From positions 806,001-870,000 of the forward strand of contig NZ_BTTW01000001.1 in the NCBI RefSeq assembly GCF_036245865.1: 64,000 nt of DNA, written 5' to 3'. The translations under genes were made by a program, and so were the position numbers. Under the pieces are notes generated by a model, which saw nothing but the letters and a program-made list of their open reading frames with translations, was not told the origin of the DNA and ran no database searches. This document shows positions 11,926 to 19,812 of this stretch, piece after piece (the stretch's first letter is position 1; every line of letters starts with the position of its first letter). This stretch comes from Corallococcus caeni (GTDB taxonomy: Bacteria; Myxococcota; Myxococcia; Myxococcales; Myxococcaceae).

Positions 11926-14052
11926 ATGACCATTCGCCGCACCGACGGTTCGACGCCCGTTTCTCTCCGCCCCACCACTGACACCGCGACCCCGGCGAAG
12001 GCCAAGAACGTCCTGCGCGTGAAGGACGGCTTCGAGTCCGTCTCCCGCACGGGCGCCGCCGCTGGCGCGCAGCCCACGGCCGCCGCCGCGACGACGCAGT
12101 CCTCCACAGGGGCCACGGCCTCGCAGCCCGGCCGCCTCGCGCTGGACAGCAAGGAGGCGCAGCAGGCCATCCAGGCGTCCCTGAAGCACCTCACCCCGCC
12201 GATGACGGCCTCGTCGCTGCTGGCGGCGAACAAGAGCGGCCCGACGCTGGCGCCCCGGAGCGTGGAGCGCGACGAGCTGGGCATGACCCACGTGCGCCTG
12301 GACCGCATGCACGAGGGCGTGAAGGTCTTCGGCGAGCAGCTCATCAGCCACCTGGGCGCGGACGGCAAGGTGTCCAGCGTCACCGGTGAGCAGAACCCCA
12401 TCCCCGCGGGCCTGGGTTCGCAGAAGCCCAAGCTGGCGCCGCAGCAGGCCATCGACATCGCGAAGAAGGAGCTGGGCGGCAAGGCCGACAAGCAGCCCTC
12501 TTCCGAGCGCGTCATCTACCAGGACAAGGAAGGCAAGTACCACTCCGCCTACCAGGTGGAAGTGACGCAGATCGCCGGGCAGGAGAAGCCCAAGAAGCAG
12601 AACTACATCATCGACGCCAACACGGGGAAGGTGCTGGAGAGCTTCAACAAGATCGGCGGCTGGACCAAGTCCGCGCCCGCGCAGCTCCAGGTCAACGGCA
12701 CCTCCAGCCCGAACGTCGCCATCCCGGACAAGGGCCAGGTCCAGTCGAAGATCAACATCCCGGACGGCGTGACGGTGGACAAGCTGTCCGTCGACCTGAA
12801 CATCAAGCACACCTGGAGCGGCGACCTGAAGGTCACGGTCACCAGCCCCTCTGGCAAGTCCGCCGTGCTGCAGGACCGCAAGGGCGGCTCCAAGGACGAC
12901 ATCGCGGGCTCGTTCGACCTGTCCGAGGCCTTCAAGGGCGAGAGCGCCAAGGGCGAGTGGACCATCACGGTCGAGGACAAGGCCGCGCGTGACACGGGCA
13001 CCCTGAACAACTGGAGCCTGAACATCACCGCGAAGGAGACCACGCCTCCGCCGACGGATCCGCAGAACCCGCCCACGGGCACCGCGGACGACCTGTCCAT
13101 GTACAGCGGCCACGTGGACCTGAAGACCAAGAAGGAAGCGGACGGCACGTACTCGCTGGAGGACTCGACGCGCGGCAAGGGCGTGGTGACCTACGACGCG
13201 AACAACAAGCCCACCGCGTCCGGCCAGACGAAGATCACCGACAACAACGACAAGTGGGGCGAGGCCACCGACCCGGCGCGCGCCAAGGCCGCCGTGGACG
13301 CGCACTACGGCGCGGCGACGACCTACGACTTCTACAAGGAGATCCTGGGCCGCGACTCCATCGACGGCGCGGGTGAGAAGCTCACCAGCTACGTGCACGT
13401 GAAGAACAACTACGTGAACGCGTTCTGGGACGGCGAGAAGATGAGCTACGGCGACGGCGACGGGAAGCAGTCCGGCCCGCTCACCACGCTGGACATCGCG
13501 GGCCACGAAATCACCCACGGCCTCACCGAGCGCACCGCGGGCCTCATCTACAGCGGCGAGTCCGGCGGCCTGAACGAGGCCTTCTCCGACATCATGGGCA
13601 CGGGCGTGGAGTGGTTCGCCGCGCAGAAGAACCCCGAGGCCAAGTGGAACTGGACCGTGGGCGAGGCCGCGTGGACGCCGAACAACGGCAGCAACGAGGA
13701 CGGCCTGCGCTACATGAACGACCCGACCAAGGACGGCTACTCGGTCGACAACTACAAGAACTACCCGAAGCAGACGGAGGTGCACGGCTCCAGCGGTATC
13801 GCCAACAACGCCTTCTACCTGCTCGTGGAGGGTGGCAAGAACCGCACCTCCGGCCTGGAAGTGAAGGGCGGCGTGGGCATGGAGGACGGCCTGAAGATCT
13901 TCGGCCGCGCCCTCACCACGTACATGACGCCGAAGACGACGTTCGCCCAGGCGCGTGAGGCCACCATCAAGTCGGCCACCGACCTGTACGGCGCGGACTC
14001 CACCCAGGTCCAGAAGGTGAAGGACGCCTGGACCGCGGTGGGCGTGAACTAG
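11926..14052 (+). CDS. Thermolysin-like M4 metallopeptidase with internal P-domain
   Basis: 708 residues. N-terminal linker rich in Thr/Ala (1-60); FTP propeptide region (about 75-140); PepSY-like region (about 165-225, APQQAIDIAKKELGGKADK to YIIDANTGKVLESF); a P/Homo-B domain (about 255-375, with TWSGDLKVTVTSPSG and LNNWSLNITAKE); then the M4 catalytic domain (about 385-708). Zinc site: GHEITHGLTE near residue 526, and the third ligand Glu in GGLNEAFSD about 20 residues later; the catalytic-half His lies in EVHGSSGIANNAFY. P-domains usually lie C-terminal to the protease, so a position between propeptide and catalytic domain is odd. No classical signal peptide is seen. A strong terminator follows. 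Confidence 0.92.
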   Translation: MTIRRTDGSTPVSLRPTTDTATPAKAKNVLRVKDGFESVSRTGAAAGAQPTAAAATTQSSTGATASQPGRLALDSKEAQQAIQASLKHLTPPMTASSLLAANKSGPTLAPRSVERDELGMTHVRLDRMHEGVKVFGEQLISHLGADGKVSSVTGEQNPIPAGLGSQKPKLAPQQAIDIAKKELGGKADKQPSSERVIYQDKEGKYHSAYQVEVTQIAGQEKPKKQNYIIDANTGKVLESFNKIGGWTKSAPAQLQVNGTSSPNVAIPDKGQVQSKINIPDGVTVDKLSVDLNIKHTWSGDLKVTVTSPSGKSAVLQDRKGGSKDDIAGSFDLSEAFKGESAKGEWTITVEDKAARDTGTLNNWSLNITAKETTPPPTDPQNPPTGTADDLSMYSGHVDLKTKKEADGTYSLEDSTRGKGVVTYDANNKPTASGQTKITDNNDKWGEATDPARAKAAVDAHYGAATTYDFYKEILGRDSIDGAGEKLTSYVHVKNNYVNAFWDGEKMSYGDGDGKQSGPLTTLDIAGHEITHGLTERTAGLIYSGESGGLNEAFSDIMGTGVEWFAAQKNPEAKWNWTVGEAAWTPNNGSNEDGLRYMNDPTKDGYSVDNYKNYPKQTEVHGSSGIANNAFYLLVEGGKNRTSGLEVKGGVGMEDGLKIFGRALTTYMTPKTTFAQAREATIKSATDLYGADSTQVQKVKDAWTAVGVN

Positions 14053-14083
14053 TCCCAGCGCTGAAAGCTTCCTGAAACAACCC

Positions 14084-14117
14084 GAGGCGGGTCCGGTGTC
14101 ACCACCGGGCCCGCCTC
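14084..14117. terminator. Strong hairpin terminator, likely bidirectional
   Basis: GAGGCGGG-T-CCGGTG pairs with CACCGG-G-CCCGCCTC around a 4-nt loop (one T/G mismatch), followed by TTCCTTTG. It lies between the convergent M4 peptidase stop (14052) and M18 aminopeptidase stop (14145), so it can serve both genes. Confidence 0.8.
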
Positions 14118-14144
14118 TTCCTTTGTGCCGTCAGGCCCGGAGGC

Positions 14145-15455
14145 TCAGGCGAAGAAGCGCGTCAGCACCGCCACCATGCGGGCCACGTCGGACGCGGCGG
14201 CCAGCTCGCGGATGGAGTGCATGGACAGCATGGGGTTGCCCACGTCCACCGTGCGGATGCCCAGCTGCCCGGCGGTGATGGGGCCAATGGTGCTGCCGCA
14301 GCCCAGGTCCGTGCGGGTGACGAAGTGCTGGGGCGTGACGCCCGCCTCCTTGCACAGCGCGGCGAAGTGCGCCCACGACTCGCCGTCCGTCGCGTAGGAC
14401 TGGTTGACGTTGGTCTTGATGACCGGGCCGCCGCCCAGCTGCGGCTGGTGCTTGGGCTCGTGCATGGAGGAGTAGTTGGGGTGCACCGCGTGCGCCATGT
14501 CCGCGCTCACCAGGAACGAGCGGCGGATGGAGCGGTGGAACGCGTCCGCGCGCCCGTCCGAGTGCCCCTGGACGATGCGCTCCAGCAGGTCCTTCAGGAA
14601 CGGCGAAGCGGCGCCCTGCGCGCTGCGGCTGCCGCACTCCTCGTGGTCGTAGAGCACCACGCCCACCGTGGCCTCGCGCTTGTCCGTACCGGACAGGAGC
14701 GCCGTGAGCCCGGTGTGGCAGCTGGCCAGGTTGTCCAGGCGGGGCGCGTGCAGGAACTCCCCGTGCAGGCCGGAGCGCGTGGACGGCTGCAAATCATAGA
14801 GGCACAGGTCGTAGCCCAAGAGGTCGTCCGCGGCGGCCTTCACGCCCGCGCGGCCCAGCTCCTCCACCAGCAGCGCGCGCAGCTCCGCGGGGCCCGCGCT
14901 CTCCAGGCCCAGCACCGGCACCATGTGCTCCTGCGGGTTGAGCTTCAGGCCGTCCGTGTTGACGCCGCGGTTCAGGTGGATGGCCAGGTTGGGCACGCGC
15001 AGCAGCGGCCGGCGGAAGTCCACCAGGTGGTGCTGGGGGCGGCCGTTGTGCAGCGCCACCACGCGGCCCGCGAGCGACAGGTCGCGGTCCGTCCACGTGT
15101 GCAGCAGCACCCCGCCATAGATTTCCACGCCGAGCTGCTGGTAGCCGTGGCGGTTGACGGGCGCGTTTGGCTTGAGGCGCAGGTTGGGCGAGTCCGTGTG
15201 CGAGCCCACCAGCCGGAAGCCGGTGGTGTCCACGGGCTTCGTGCCCAGCTGGAAGGCGGCGATGCTCGTGTCGCCGCGGATGACGAAGACCTTGTCGCCG
15301 GGCTTCAGCGACCAGGACTCGCGCTCGTCCAGCTCGCGGAAGCCCGCGGCGGTGAGGCGGCGGGCCGTCTCGCGCACGGCGTGGTACGGCGTGGGCGACG
15401 CGTCGATGTACTGGAGGAGGTCGTTGGCCTGCGTGTCGATGTCGGTCGGGCTCAT
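14145..15455 (-). CDS. apeB: M18 family aminopeptidase (aspartyl aminopeptidase type)
   Basis: 436 residues, the usual length for M18. The metal and catalytic motifs are all present: GSHTDSPNLRLK (His/Asp), RLDNLASC (bridging Asp), DHEECGSRSAQG (catalytic Glu-Glu), LVSADMAHAVHPNY (Asp), and the C-terminal MHSIRE (His). There is no signal peptide, consistent with a cytoplasmic dodecameric dinuclear zinc exopeptidase acting on N-terminal, often acidic, residues in peptide turnover. The ATG at 15455 gives MSPTDIDTQANDLLQYI, which aligns with family N-termini. Gene symbol is by family similarity only. Confidence 0.93.
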   Translation of the reverse strand: MSPTDIDTQANDLLQYIDASPTPYHAVRETARRLTAAGFRELDERESWSLKPGDKVFVIRGDTSIAAFQLGTKPVDTTGFRLVGSHTDSPNLRLKPNAPVNRHGYQQLGVEIYGGVLLHTWTDRDLSLAGRVVALHNGRPQHHLVDFRRPLLRVPNLAIHLNRGVNTDGLKLNPQEHMVPVLGLESAGPAELRALLVEELGRAGVKAAADDLLGYDLCLYDLQPSTRSGLHGEFLHAPRLDNLASCHTGLTALLSGTDKREATVGVVLYDHEECGSRSAQGAASPFLKDLLERIVQGHSDGRADAFHRSIRRSFLVSADMAHAVHPNYSSMHEPKHQPQLGGGPVIKTNVNQSYATDGESWAHFAALCKEAGVTPQHFVTRTDLGCGSTIGPITAGQLGIRTVDVGNPMLSMHSIRELAAASDVARMVAVLTRFFA

Positions 15456-15467
15456 GGGCCCGGCACG

Positions 15468-16313
15468 CTAACGCCGTCCGGCCCCGGTGCCACGTCCGAC
15501 TGTCACCGTCCGGACAGGCGGAGGGGCGCCCGCCGGCAGGATGGTGGAGGAGGGGCGCGTCCCGGGCGCCGCGTCCAGGAAGGTGCCCAGCAGCACCCAG
15601 CGGCGCGCCGCGTCCTCCTGGGACGGCTTCGCGGCGAGCGGCGTCGTGTAGTGCCAGAAGGGCAGCCGGTACACGGTGACGCCGCCCACGGTGCTGACCT
15701 TCGTCAGCTCGGAGAAGTGCCCGTCCTTCGCGTACACGAGGTACTGGTGGTCCACGGCGGGCATCGTGAGGCTCACGTGCATGTCCACGTAGCCGTCGCG
15801 CGCGTCCGCCTCCTCCGGGTGGTGGTCGTTGTGCGGGCCCGTGTAGTCGCCCGGCCCGTAGCAGAGCACCTGGATGCCCCAGCCCCGCTTGAGCGGCCGG
15901 CCGCTCACCGCCGCCGAGAAGGCCGCGAACGTGTCCGAGCGCAGCAGCGCCACCAGCCCCACGCCCTCCGCCGCGCGCCACGAGCGCGAGCGCCGGCTCT
16001 CCAGGAGCGCCGTGCGCACGCGCACCGTCTTGGGCAGCGCCTCCGTGTAGTTCTCCACCATGCCGGAGATGGAGTCCTCCGGGATGGGGTCCTCCATCGT
16101 GACGAGCGTGTCACGCAGCGCCGCGTCCAGGACGTCCCGGGCCTCGGCCGCCTTCTTCACGTCGATGACACCCTGCAGCGCGATGAAGGGCCGCGTGGGG
16201 TCCAGGAGTGCCCCACACGTCTCGGAGTCTCGGCCTTCGAGAATGCGGCGGCCCTTCGGGGTGAGCAGGTCAGCGAACTGGGTGGGGAGGCGCGGGGACA
16301 TGGCGCGCACCAT
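15468..16313 (-). CDS. Putative Fe(II)/2-oxoglutarate-type oxygenase fold protein
   Basis: About 281 residues from the ATG at 16313 (or 277 from 16301, MSPRLPTQFADLL). The C-terminal half looks like a double-stranded beta helix with GPGDYTGPHNDHHPEE giving an HxD pair (H-N-D), a second strand MHVSLTMPAVDHQYLVY, and FWHYTTPLAAKP supplying a candidate distal His, followed by RRWVLLGTFLD. That spacing fits a 2OG-Fe(II) oxygenase, but I cannot name a subfamily. The open frame extends far upstream of 16313 through sequence opposite the next gene; I consider that extension spurious. It is divergent from the gene at 16422 and lies 12 nt upstream of the aminopeptidase gene, so the two may be co-transcribed. 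Confidence 0.55.
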   Translation of the reverse strand: MVRAMSPRLPTQFADLLTPKGRRILEGRDSETCGALLDPTRPFIALQGVIDVKKAAEARDVLDAALRDTLVTMEDPIPEDSISGMVENYTEALPKTVRVRTALLESRRSRSWRAAEGVGLVALLRSDTFAAFSAAVSGRPLKRGWGIQVLCYGPGDYTGPHNDHHPEEADARDGYVDMHVSLTMPAVDHQYLVYAKDGHFSELTKVSTVGGVTVYRLPFWHYTTPLAAKPSQEDAARRWVLLGTFLDAAPGTRPSSTILPAGAPPPVRTVTVGRGTGAGRR

Positions 16314-16421
16314 ACCGGGACAGGGGCGGAACGCACGCGCCGCAAGGGCGCGAGAGAGGCAACTCCCCTGCCCTCCCGGCGATAATCCGGTACTCCGAAA
16401 TCCAGGGTAGAAGGTGCCTCC

Positions 16422-17132
16422 ATGACGCAGCCCATCCGCAACCGTCCCGCCGCCCCCTCCGTCGCTCCGTCCCGCACGCAGGCGCCGGCCGCGCAGCCCG
16501 CCCGGGCCAACCAGGTCACGCAGGCGTCGCGCGCGGACGTGCTCAACCGCGCGGAGCTGGCGCGCGCCCGCGCGACGGCGGCGCCGGTGCAGGCGACGCC
16601 GGGCTCGTGGCGCGGGGGCGCGAACACGGAGGTGGGGCGCGCCATCCAGACCATGCGTCAGCGCCTGTCCGACGTGAACATCACCATCAAGGGTGACACG
16701 CCGCAGAGCCTGTTCGACCGGGCCATCCTGGACAACAAGCACGTCACCAACGAGCAGATTATGGAGATGTCCCGGGTGACGCTGGACAAGCTGGCCACCG
16801 ACCCGGAGACGCGCGCGAAGGTGCTGGAGCGCGTGCCCAACGCGCGCGAGCTGCCGGTGCACCACTTCACGGTGGCGATGCTGTCCGCGGTGACGGGCAT
16901 CGACCGCGCGGCGCTGTCGGAGGCCTGTCCCGACCTGGGCCTCACCGGCGCGCCCAACACGCCGCTGCTCTACGCCGCCAGCACCGAGCGCATGCAGCGC
17001 TCCACCGCCCTGCACGACTTCACGGACTACATGCGCGGCGCGGGCGTGAAGGGCATGAACAAGGCCGTCTGGGGCGTGGAGAACCGCGTCCTGTCCGCGC
17101 TCGTCTCCGCGCTGGGCGGCGGCCGGTACTGA
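16422..17132 (+). CDS. Hypothetical protein with disordered N-terminus
   Basis: 236 residues. The first 60 are low-complexity Ala/Pro/Arg/Thr (starting MTQPIRNRPAAPSVAPSRTQ). The rest is a compact helical domain with TEVGRAIQTMRQRLSDVNIT, NEQIMEMSRVTLDKLATDPE and VHHFTVAMLSAVTGIDRAAL. No domain recognised, no signal peptide and no membrane helix. A linker-like N-terminus of similar composition also begins the M4 peptidase at 11926, so both might leave the cell by a non-Sec route, but that is speculation. The ATG at 16422 follows AAGGTGCCTCC. Codon use is normal for the window. A terminator hairpin follows. Confidence 0.65.
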   Translation: MTQPIRNRPAAPSVAPSRTQAPAAQPARANQVTQASRADVLNRAELARARATAAPVQATPGSWRGGANTEVGRAIQTMRQRLSDVNITIKGDTPQSLFDRAILDNKHVTNEQIMEMSRVTLDKLATDPETRAKVLERVPNARELPVHHFTVAMLSAVTGIDRAALSEACPDLGLTGAPNTPLLYAASTERMQRSTALHDFTDYMRGAGVKGMNKAVWGVENRVLSALVSALGGGRY

Positions 17133-17151
17133 AGCCCCCGTAGCCCCCCCC

Positions 17152-17198
17152 AAGCCCGCGCGGTGGAGGAGGCTTCGAGCCCCTCCCCTCGCGGGCTT
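17152..17198. terminator. Nested hairpin terminator between convergent genes
   Basis: AAGCCCGCG (17152-17160) pairs with CGCGGGCTT (17190-17198). Inside, GGAGG-A-GGCT pairs with AGCC-CCTCC around a TCG loop. It lies between the stops at 17132 and 17263, so it probably ends both transcripts. Confidence 0.7.
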
Positions 17199-17262
17199 CG
17201 CTTTGGGACGCAAGCGGCCGCGAAGGCAGGTGTGCCCGCGCCCGTCAGTGCGGAGCGCGTCG

Positions 17263-18198
17263 TCAGTCGTCGCCCGCGCCGCCGGCCAGCCGCTGCCGCG
17301 CGACCTCCAGCCGCTTCGCGCGCACCTTGGAGGCCAGGTCGAGCAGTCGCCGGTCGCGCTGCCACCGCTCGCGCATCTCCACGTCCACGCCCTCCCAGGC
17401 CACCTCGCAGCGCTCCAGCGCGCGGTGCAGCTGCGTGAGCGCGCCGCCCAGCGCCACGTGCACGGCCGCGTCGCTGGGGTCCTCCAGCGCCAGCGCGTGG
17501 AGCATGACGGCGATGGCGACCAGCTCCTCGCGCAGCGCCACCGGCCAGCCGCACCGGCGGGCCACCTTCACCAGCCAGCCCAGCACCGCCAGGTTGACGT
17601 GGCAGTCCTCCACCGTGCGGAACGGCTTGAGGTAGCGGGTGTAGCCATCCCCGGGCAGCACGTCCTCCGCCGCCAGCTCCACGCCGTCCAGCCGCAGCGC
17701 CGCGTGCGGCACCTCCGGCACGAAGCCCAGCGGCGGCAGCGGCTCCACCGTCACGCCGGGCGTCCTCGCGTCCAGCCGCACCATGCGCAGGCGGTTGCGC
17801 TCCTGGGCGTCGCGGCCCTCGGAGGCGACCACCAGCAGCACCTCCGCGTGCGTGCCCAGCGTGACGTAGGTCTTCACGCCGTCGAGCTTCCAGCCGGACC
17901 CGTGCGGCGTGAGCTTCGTCTCGATGGCGCTCGGGTGCCCGCCGCCGGTCTCCGTGGCGCAGAGCGCGGCGCGCCGGTCCGCCGGGAGCTGGGGGAAGAG
18001 CGAGCGCAGCGCGGCCTGGTAGCCGGAGGAGAACGCGAACCCCACCCGGTCCATCCGGAAGCCGCTGGCGAGCGCCAGGTCCGCCGCCACCGGGAAGCGA
18101 GGCAGCACCGCGAGGTGCCGGCGCCACCAGGCCTCCACGGAGTCGAGCGCGGGAAAGTCAGGGGCCTCGGTGAGCAGGAAGCGCAGGACGTCTTTCAC
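17263..18198 (-). CDS. Acyl-CoA dehydrogenase-like protein
   Basis: 311 residues, shorter than the roughly 380 of full acyl-CoA dehydrogenases. The central region carries the flavin/substrate strand motifs: ALCATETGGGHPSAIETKLT (equivalent of the family's TEPxxGSD), GSGWKLDGVKTYVTLGTHAE (equivalent of LNGxKxxITNG) and a VPEVPHAALRLDGVELAAEDVL strand. The C-terminal helical domain is reduced, and the usual catalytic Glu region is not evident, so the enzyme may have a changed or lost dehydrogenase activity. It is not obviously in an operon. Confidence 0.75.
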   Translation of the reverse strand: MKDVLRFLLTEAPDFPALDSVEAWWRRHLAVLPRFPVAADLALASGFRMDRVGFAFSSGYQAALRSLFPQLPADRRAALCATETGGGHPSAIETKLTPHGSGWKLDGVKTYVTLGTHAEVLLVVASEGRDAQERNRLRMVRLDARTPGVTVEPLPPLGFVPEVPHAALRLDGVELAAEDVLPGDGYTRYLKPFRTVEDCHVNLAVLGWLVKVARRCGWPVALREELVAIAVMLHALALEDPSDAAVHVALGGALTQLHRALERCEVAWEGVDVEMRERWQRDRRLLDLASKVRAKRLEVARQRLAGGAGDD

Positions 18199-18248
18199 GC
18201 CTCCAGTCTAATGCCCGGCTCCGGAGCCTGCGCGCTCCGTTTGGGCCT

Positions 18249-18920
18249 TCAGCTGGCGGCGCGGCGGCCGCGGCCGGGGGACTTCGTGCGCGGGGCGCTC
18301 CGCTTCTTCTTCGCGGGGGCCGGCGGCGCGGACTTCGCCTTCCTGACGGACTTCGCCTTGGACGTCGACTTGGACTTCGAGGCGGACTTCGCCTTGGAGG
18401 TCGACTTGGCCTTCGACGCGGGCTTCTTGCGCCGCGCGGGGGCCTTCTTCTCCGGGGCGAGGATGGTGCCCCGGCAGGAGGGCGTGCCGCAGCGGCAGAC
18501 GTAGAGCGACTCGGCGTCGGCGTCCATCTCCGGGGTGCGCTCGTACGCGTAGTCGTACGTCAGCTCCTCCCCCGGTTCGATGGCGCGCAGCGCGTAGATG
18601 TGGATGTGGCCCTTGTCGATGAGCGACTGACAGTTGGGCTCGCAGGAGTGGTTGATGTAGCGCGACTCGTTGTGGATCGTGCCCGCGTCCAGCACCGTGT
18701 CGTCGTCCAGGTTGAAGAGGAACGTGTGGTGGCGCTCCATCGACTCGTCGTCGTAGCGGGTGTCCGCCTCCGCCTGGGTGATGCGCTCACCGATGTACTC
18801 GATGATGCGCGCGCCCTTGCGGATGCGGCGGGTGGCGAACGCGCCCTGGCCCTGGATGGGGGACTGGCGCAGCTCGAAGGGGATCGACGGGGTCGGCTGG
18901 AAGGAAGGGGAAGTCGTCAT
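18249..18920 (-). CDS. SET-domain protein with histone-H1-like Lys/Ala/Ser tail
   Basis: About 223 residues from the ATG at 18920 (MTTSPSFQPTPSIPF); an in-frame start at 18959 would add 13. The SET domain covers about residues 12-145: IQGQGAFATRRIRKGARIIEYIGE, the pseudoknot motif RYINHSCEPNCQS, EELTYDYAYE, and a post-SET zinc-type CRCGTPSCRG. After it come about 70 residues of near-repeats built from KAKS, SKSKSTSK and PAPAKKKRS, strongly basic like eukaryotic H1 or bacterial histone-like tails. SET enzymes are lysine methyltransferases; the tail suggests DNA or nucleoid binding, with self-methylation possible. Target unknown. Confidence 0.9.
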   Translation of the reverse strand: MTTSPSFQPTPSIPFELRQSPIQGQGAFATRRIRKGARIIEYIGERITQAEADTRYDDESMERHHTFLFNLDDDTVLDAGTIHNESRYINHSCEPNCQSLIDKGHIHIYALRAIEPGEELTYDYAYERTPEMDADAESLYVCRCGTPSCRGTILAPEKKAPARRKKPASKAKSTSKAKSASKSKSTSKAKSVRKAKSAPPAPAKKKRSAPRTKSPGRGRRAAS

Positions 18921-19023
18921 CGCGGATAGGGGGCGCGGCTGGGGCGGGTGCGTGTTCAACCAGGACGCTGCCGTGAAGCGCGGTGTAGCGTGCCGCAGTC
19001 AAGCGCGCGAAGAAAGGCACTCG

Positions 19024-19398
19024 ATGATGCGTTGGTGGCTCGTGGTTGGCGCGGTGAACGCTTTCCTGTCCGTGGCGGCGGGGGCCTTCGGGGCCCATGC
19101 GTTGAAGGCCCGGCTTCCCCAGGACCTGCTGGTCATCTTCGAAACCGGGGCGCGCTACCACATGTACCACGCGCTCGCGCTGGTGGCGGTGGGACTGCTG
19201 GGCGCGGTGCGCCCCTCCGCGCTGCTGTCGTCCGCGGGGTGGGCGATGCTCGCGGGCATCGTCCTGTTCTCCGGCAGCCTGTACGCGCTGGCCCTGTCCG
19301 GCGTGCGCGTGCTGGGCGCCATCACGCCGCTGGGCGGCCTGGGCTTCCTCGCCGGCTGGGTGCTCTTCGCCATGGCCGCGTGGCGCGCCACGCCGTGA
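19024..19398 (+). CDS. DUF423 family small inner-membrane protein
   Basis: 124 residues with four predicted membrane helices. Family landmarks are near the N-terminus (FLSVAAGAFGAHALKARL) and in the first third (FETGARYHMYHALALVAVG), with later helices LSSAGWAMLAGIVLFSGSLY and LGGLGFLAGWVLFAMAAW. The start is ATG 19024 (MMRWWLVVGAVN), after GAAAGGCACTCG. DUF423 proteins (YgdD type) are of unknown function. The gene is divergent from the SET-domain gene over about 100 nt. Confidence 0.9.
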   Translation: MMRWWLVVGAVNAFLSVAAGAFGAHALKARLPQDLLVIFETGARYHMYHALALVAVGLLGAVRPSALLSSAGWAMLAGIVLFSGSLYALALSGVRVLGAITPLGGLGFLAGWVLFAMAAWRATP

Positions 19399-19416
19399 AG
19401 CGGTGGACAGCGCGCG

Positions 19417-19725
19417 TCACTCCTTGAGCAGGGGCGGCAGCGGGTAGATGAGGTCCAGGTCGCGGTGGTTGCGCAGCCCGCAGGCCTCGCGCTGCACGGT
19501 GAGGTTCCAGCGCAGCCGCTCCGCCTCCTTCCAGAGCGCGCGGTACGCCGCGTAGCGCTCCACGCGCGCCAGGCCGCTCAGGGCGCGCAGCTCCTTCTCC
19601 GCCTGGGCCACCAGCACGAGGGCGTCTTCCAGCTTGTCGCCGGAGCGGCGCAACCCGGAGGCGCGCTCGCGTTGGAAGTCCACCTCCACGGGCAGCAGGG
19701 CGTTGACGTTCACCGGTTGGGGCAT
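19417..19725 (-). CDS. Small hypothetical helical protein
   Basis: 102 residues, mostly helical and charged, beginning MPQPVNVNALLPVEVDFQRE and ending DLDLIYPLPPLLKE. It has an excellent ribosome site (AAGGGGAGG ending 4 nt before the ATG), and third-position G/C bias supports coding. No signal peptide, membrane helix or domain recognised. It is convergent with the DUF423 gene and about 90 nt downstream of the tRNA nucleotidyltransferase gene on the same strand, so it could be co-transcribed with it. Confidence 0.65.
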   Translation of the reverse strand: MPQPVNVNALLPVEVDFQRERASGLRRSGDKLEDALVLVAQAEKELRALSGLARVERYAAYRALWKEAERLRWNLTVQREACGLRNHRDLDLIYPLPPLLKE

Positions 19726-19812
19726 GGCCTCCCCTTAACGCCGGGCGAGCGGCTTCGCAGCGCACGCGCCGCCCCGGGCGCGGGGCAGGCTGGCGGGCAG
19801 GCATGACGGGAA

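Noticed and set aside
15468-17213. Long N-terminal extension of the 15468 gene to 17213
   Set aside because: The extra sequence lies opposite the 16422 gene, is Arg/His/Gly-rich, and lacks any domain; the ATG at 16313 is the sensible start.
18300-18440. Apparent tandem DNA repeat in the SET gene tail
   Set aside because: The repetition is at the protein level (Lys/Ser/Ala units) and is already explained by the coding sequence; no exact DNA repeat unit for a mobile or CRISPR feature.
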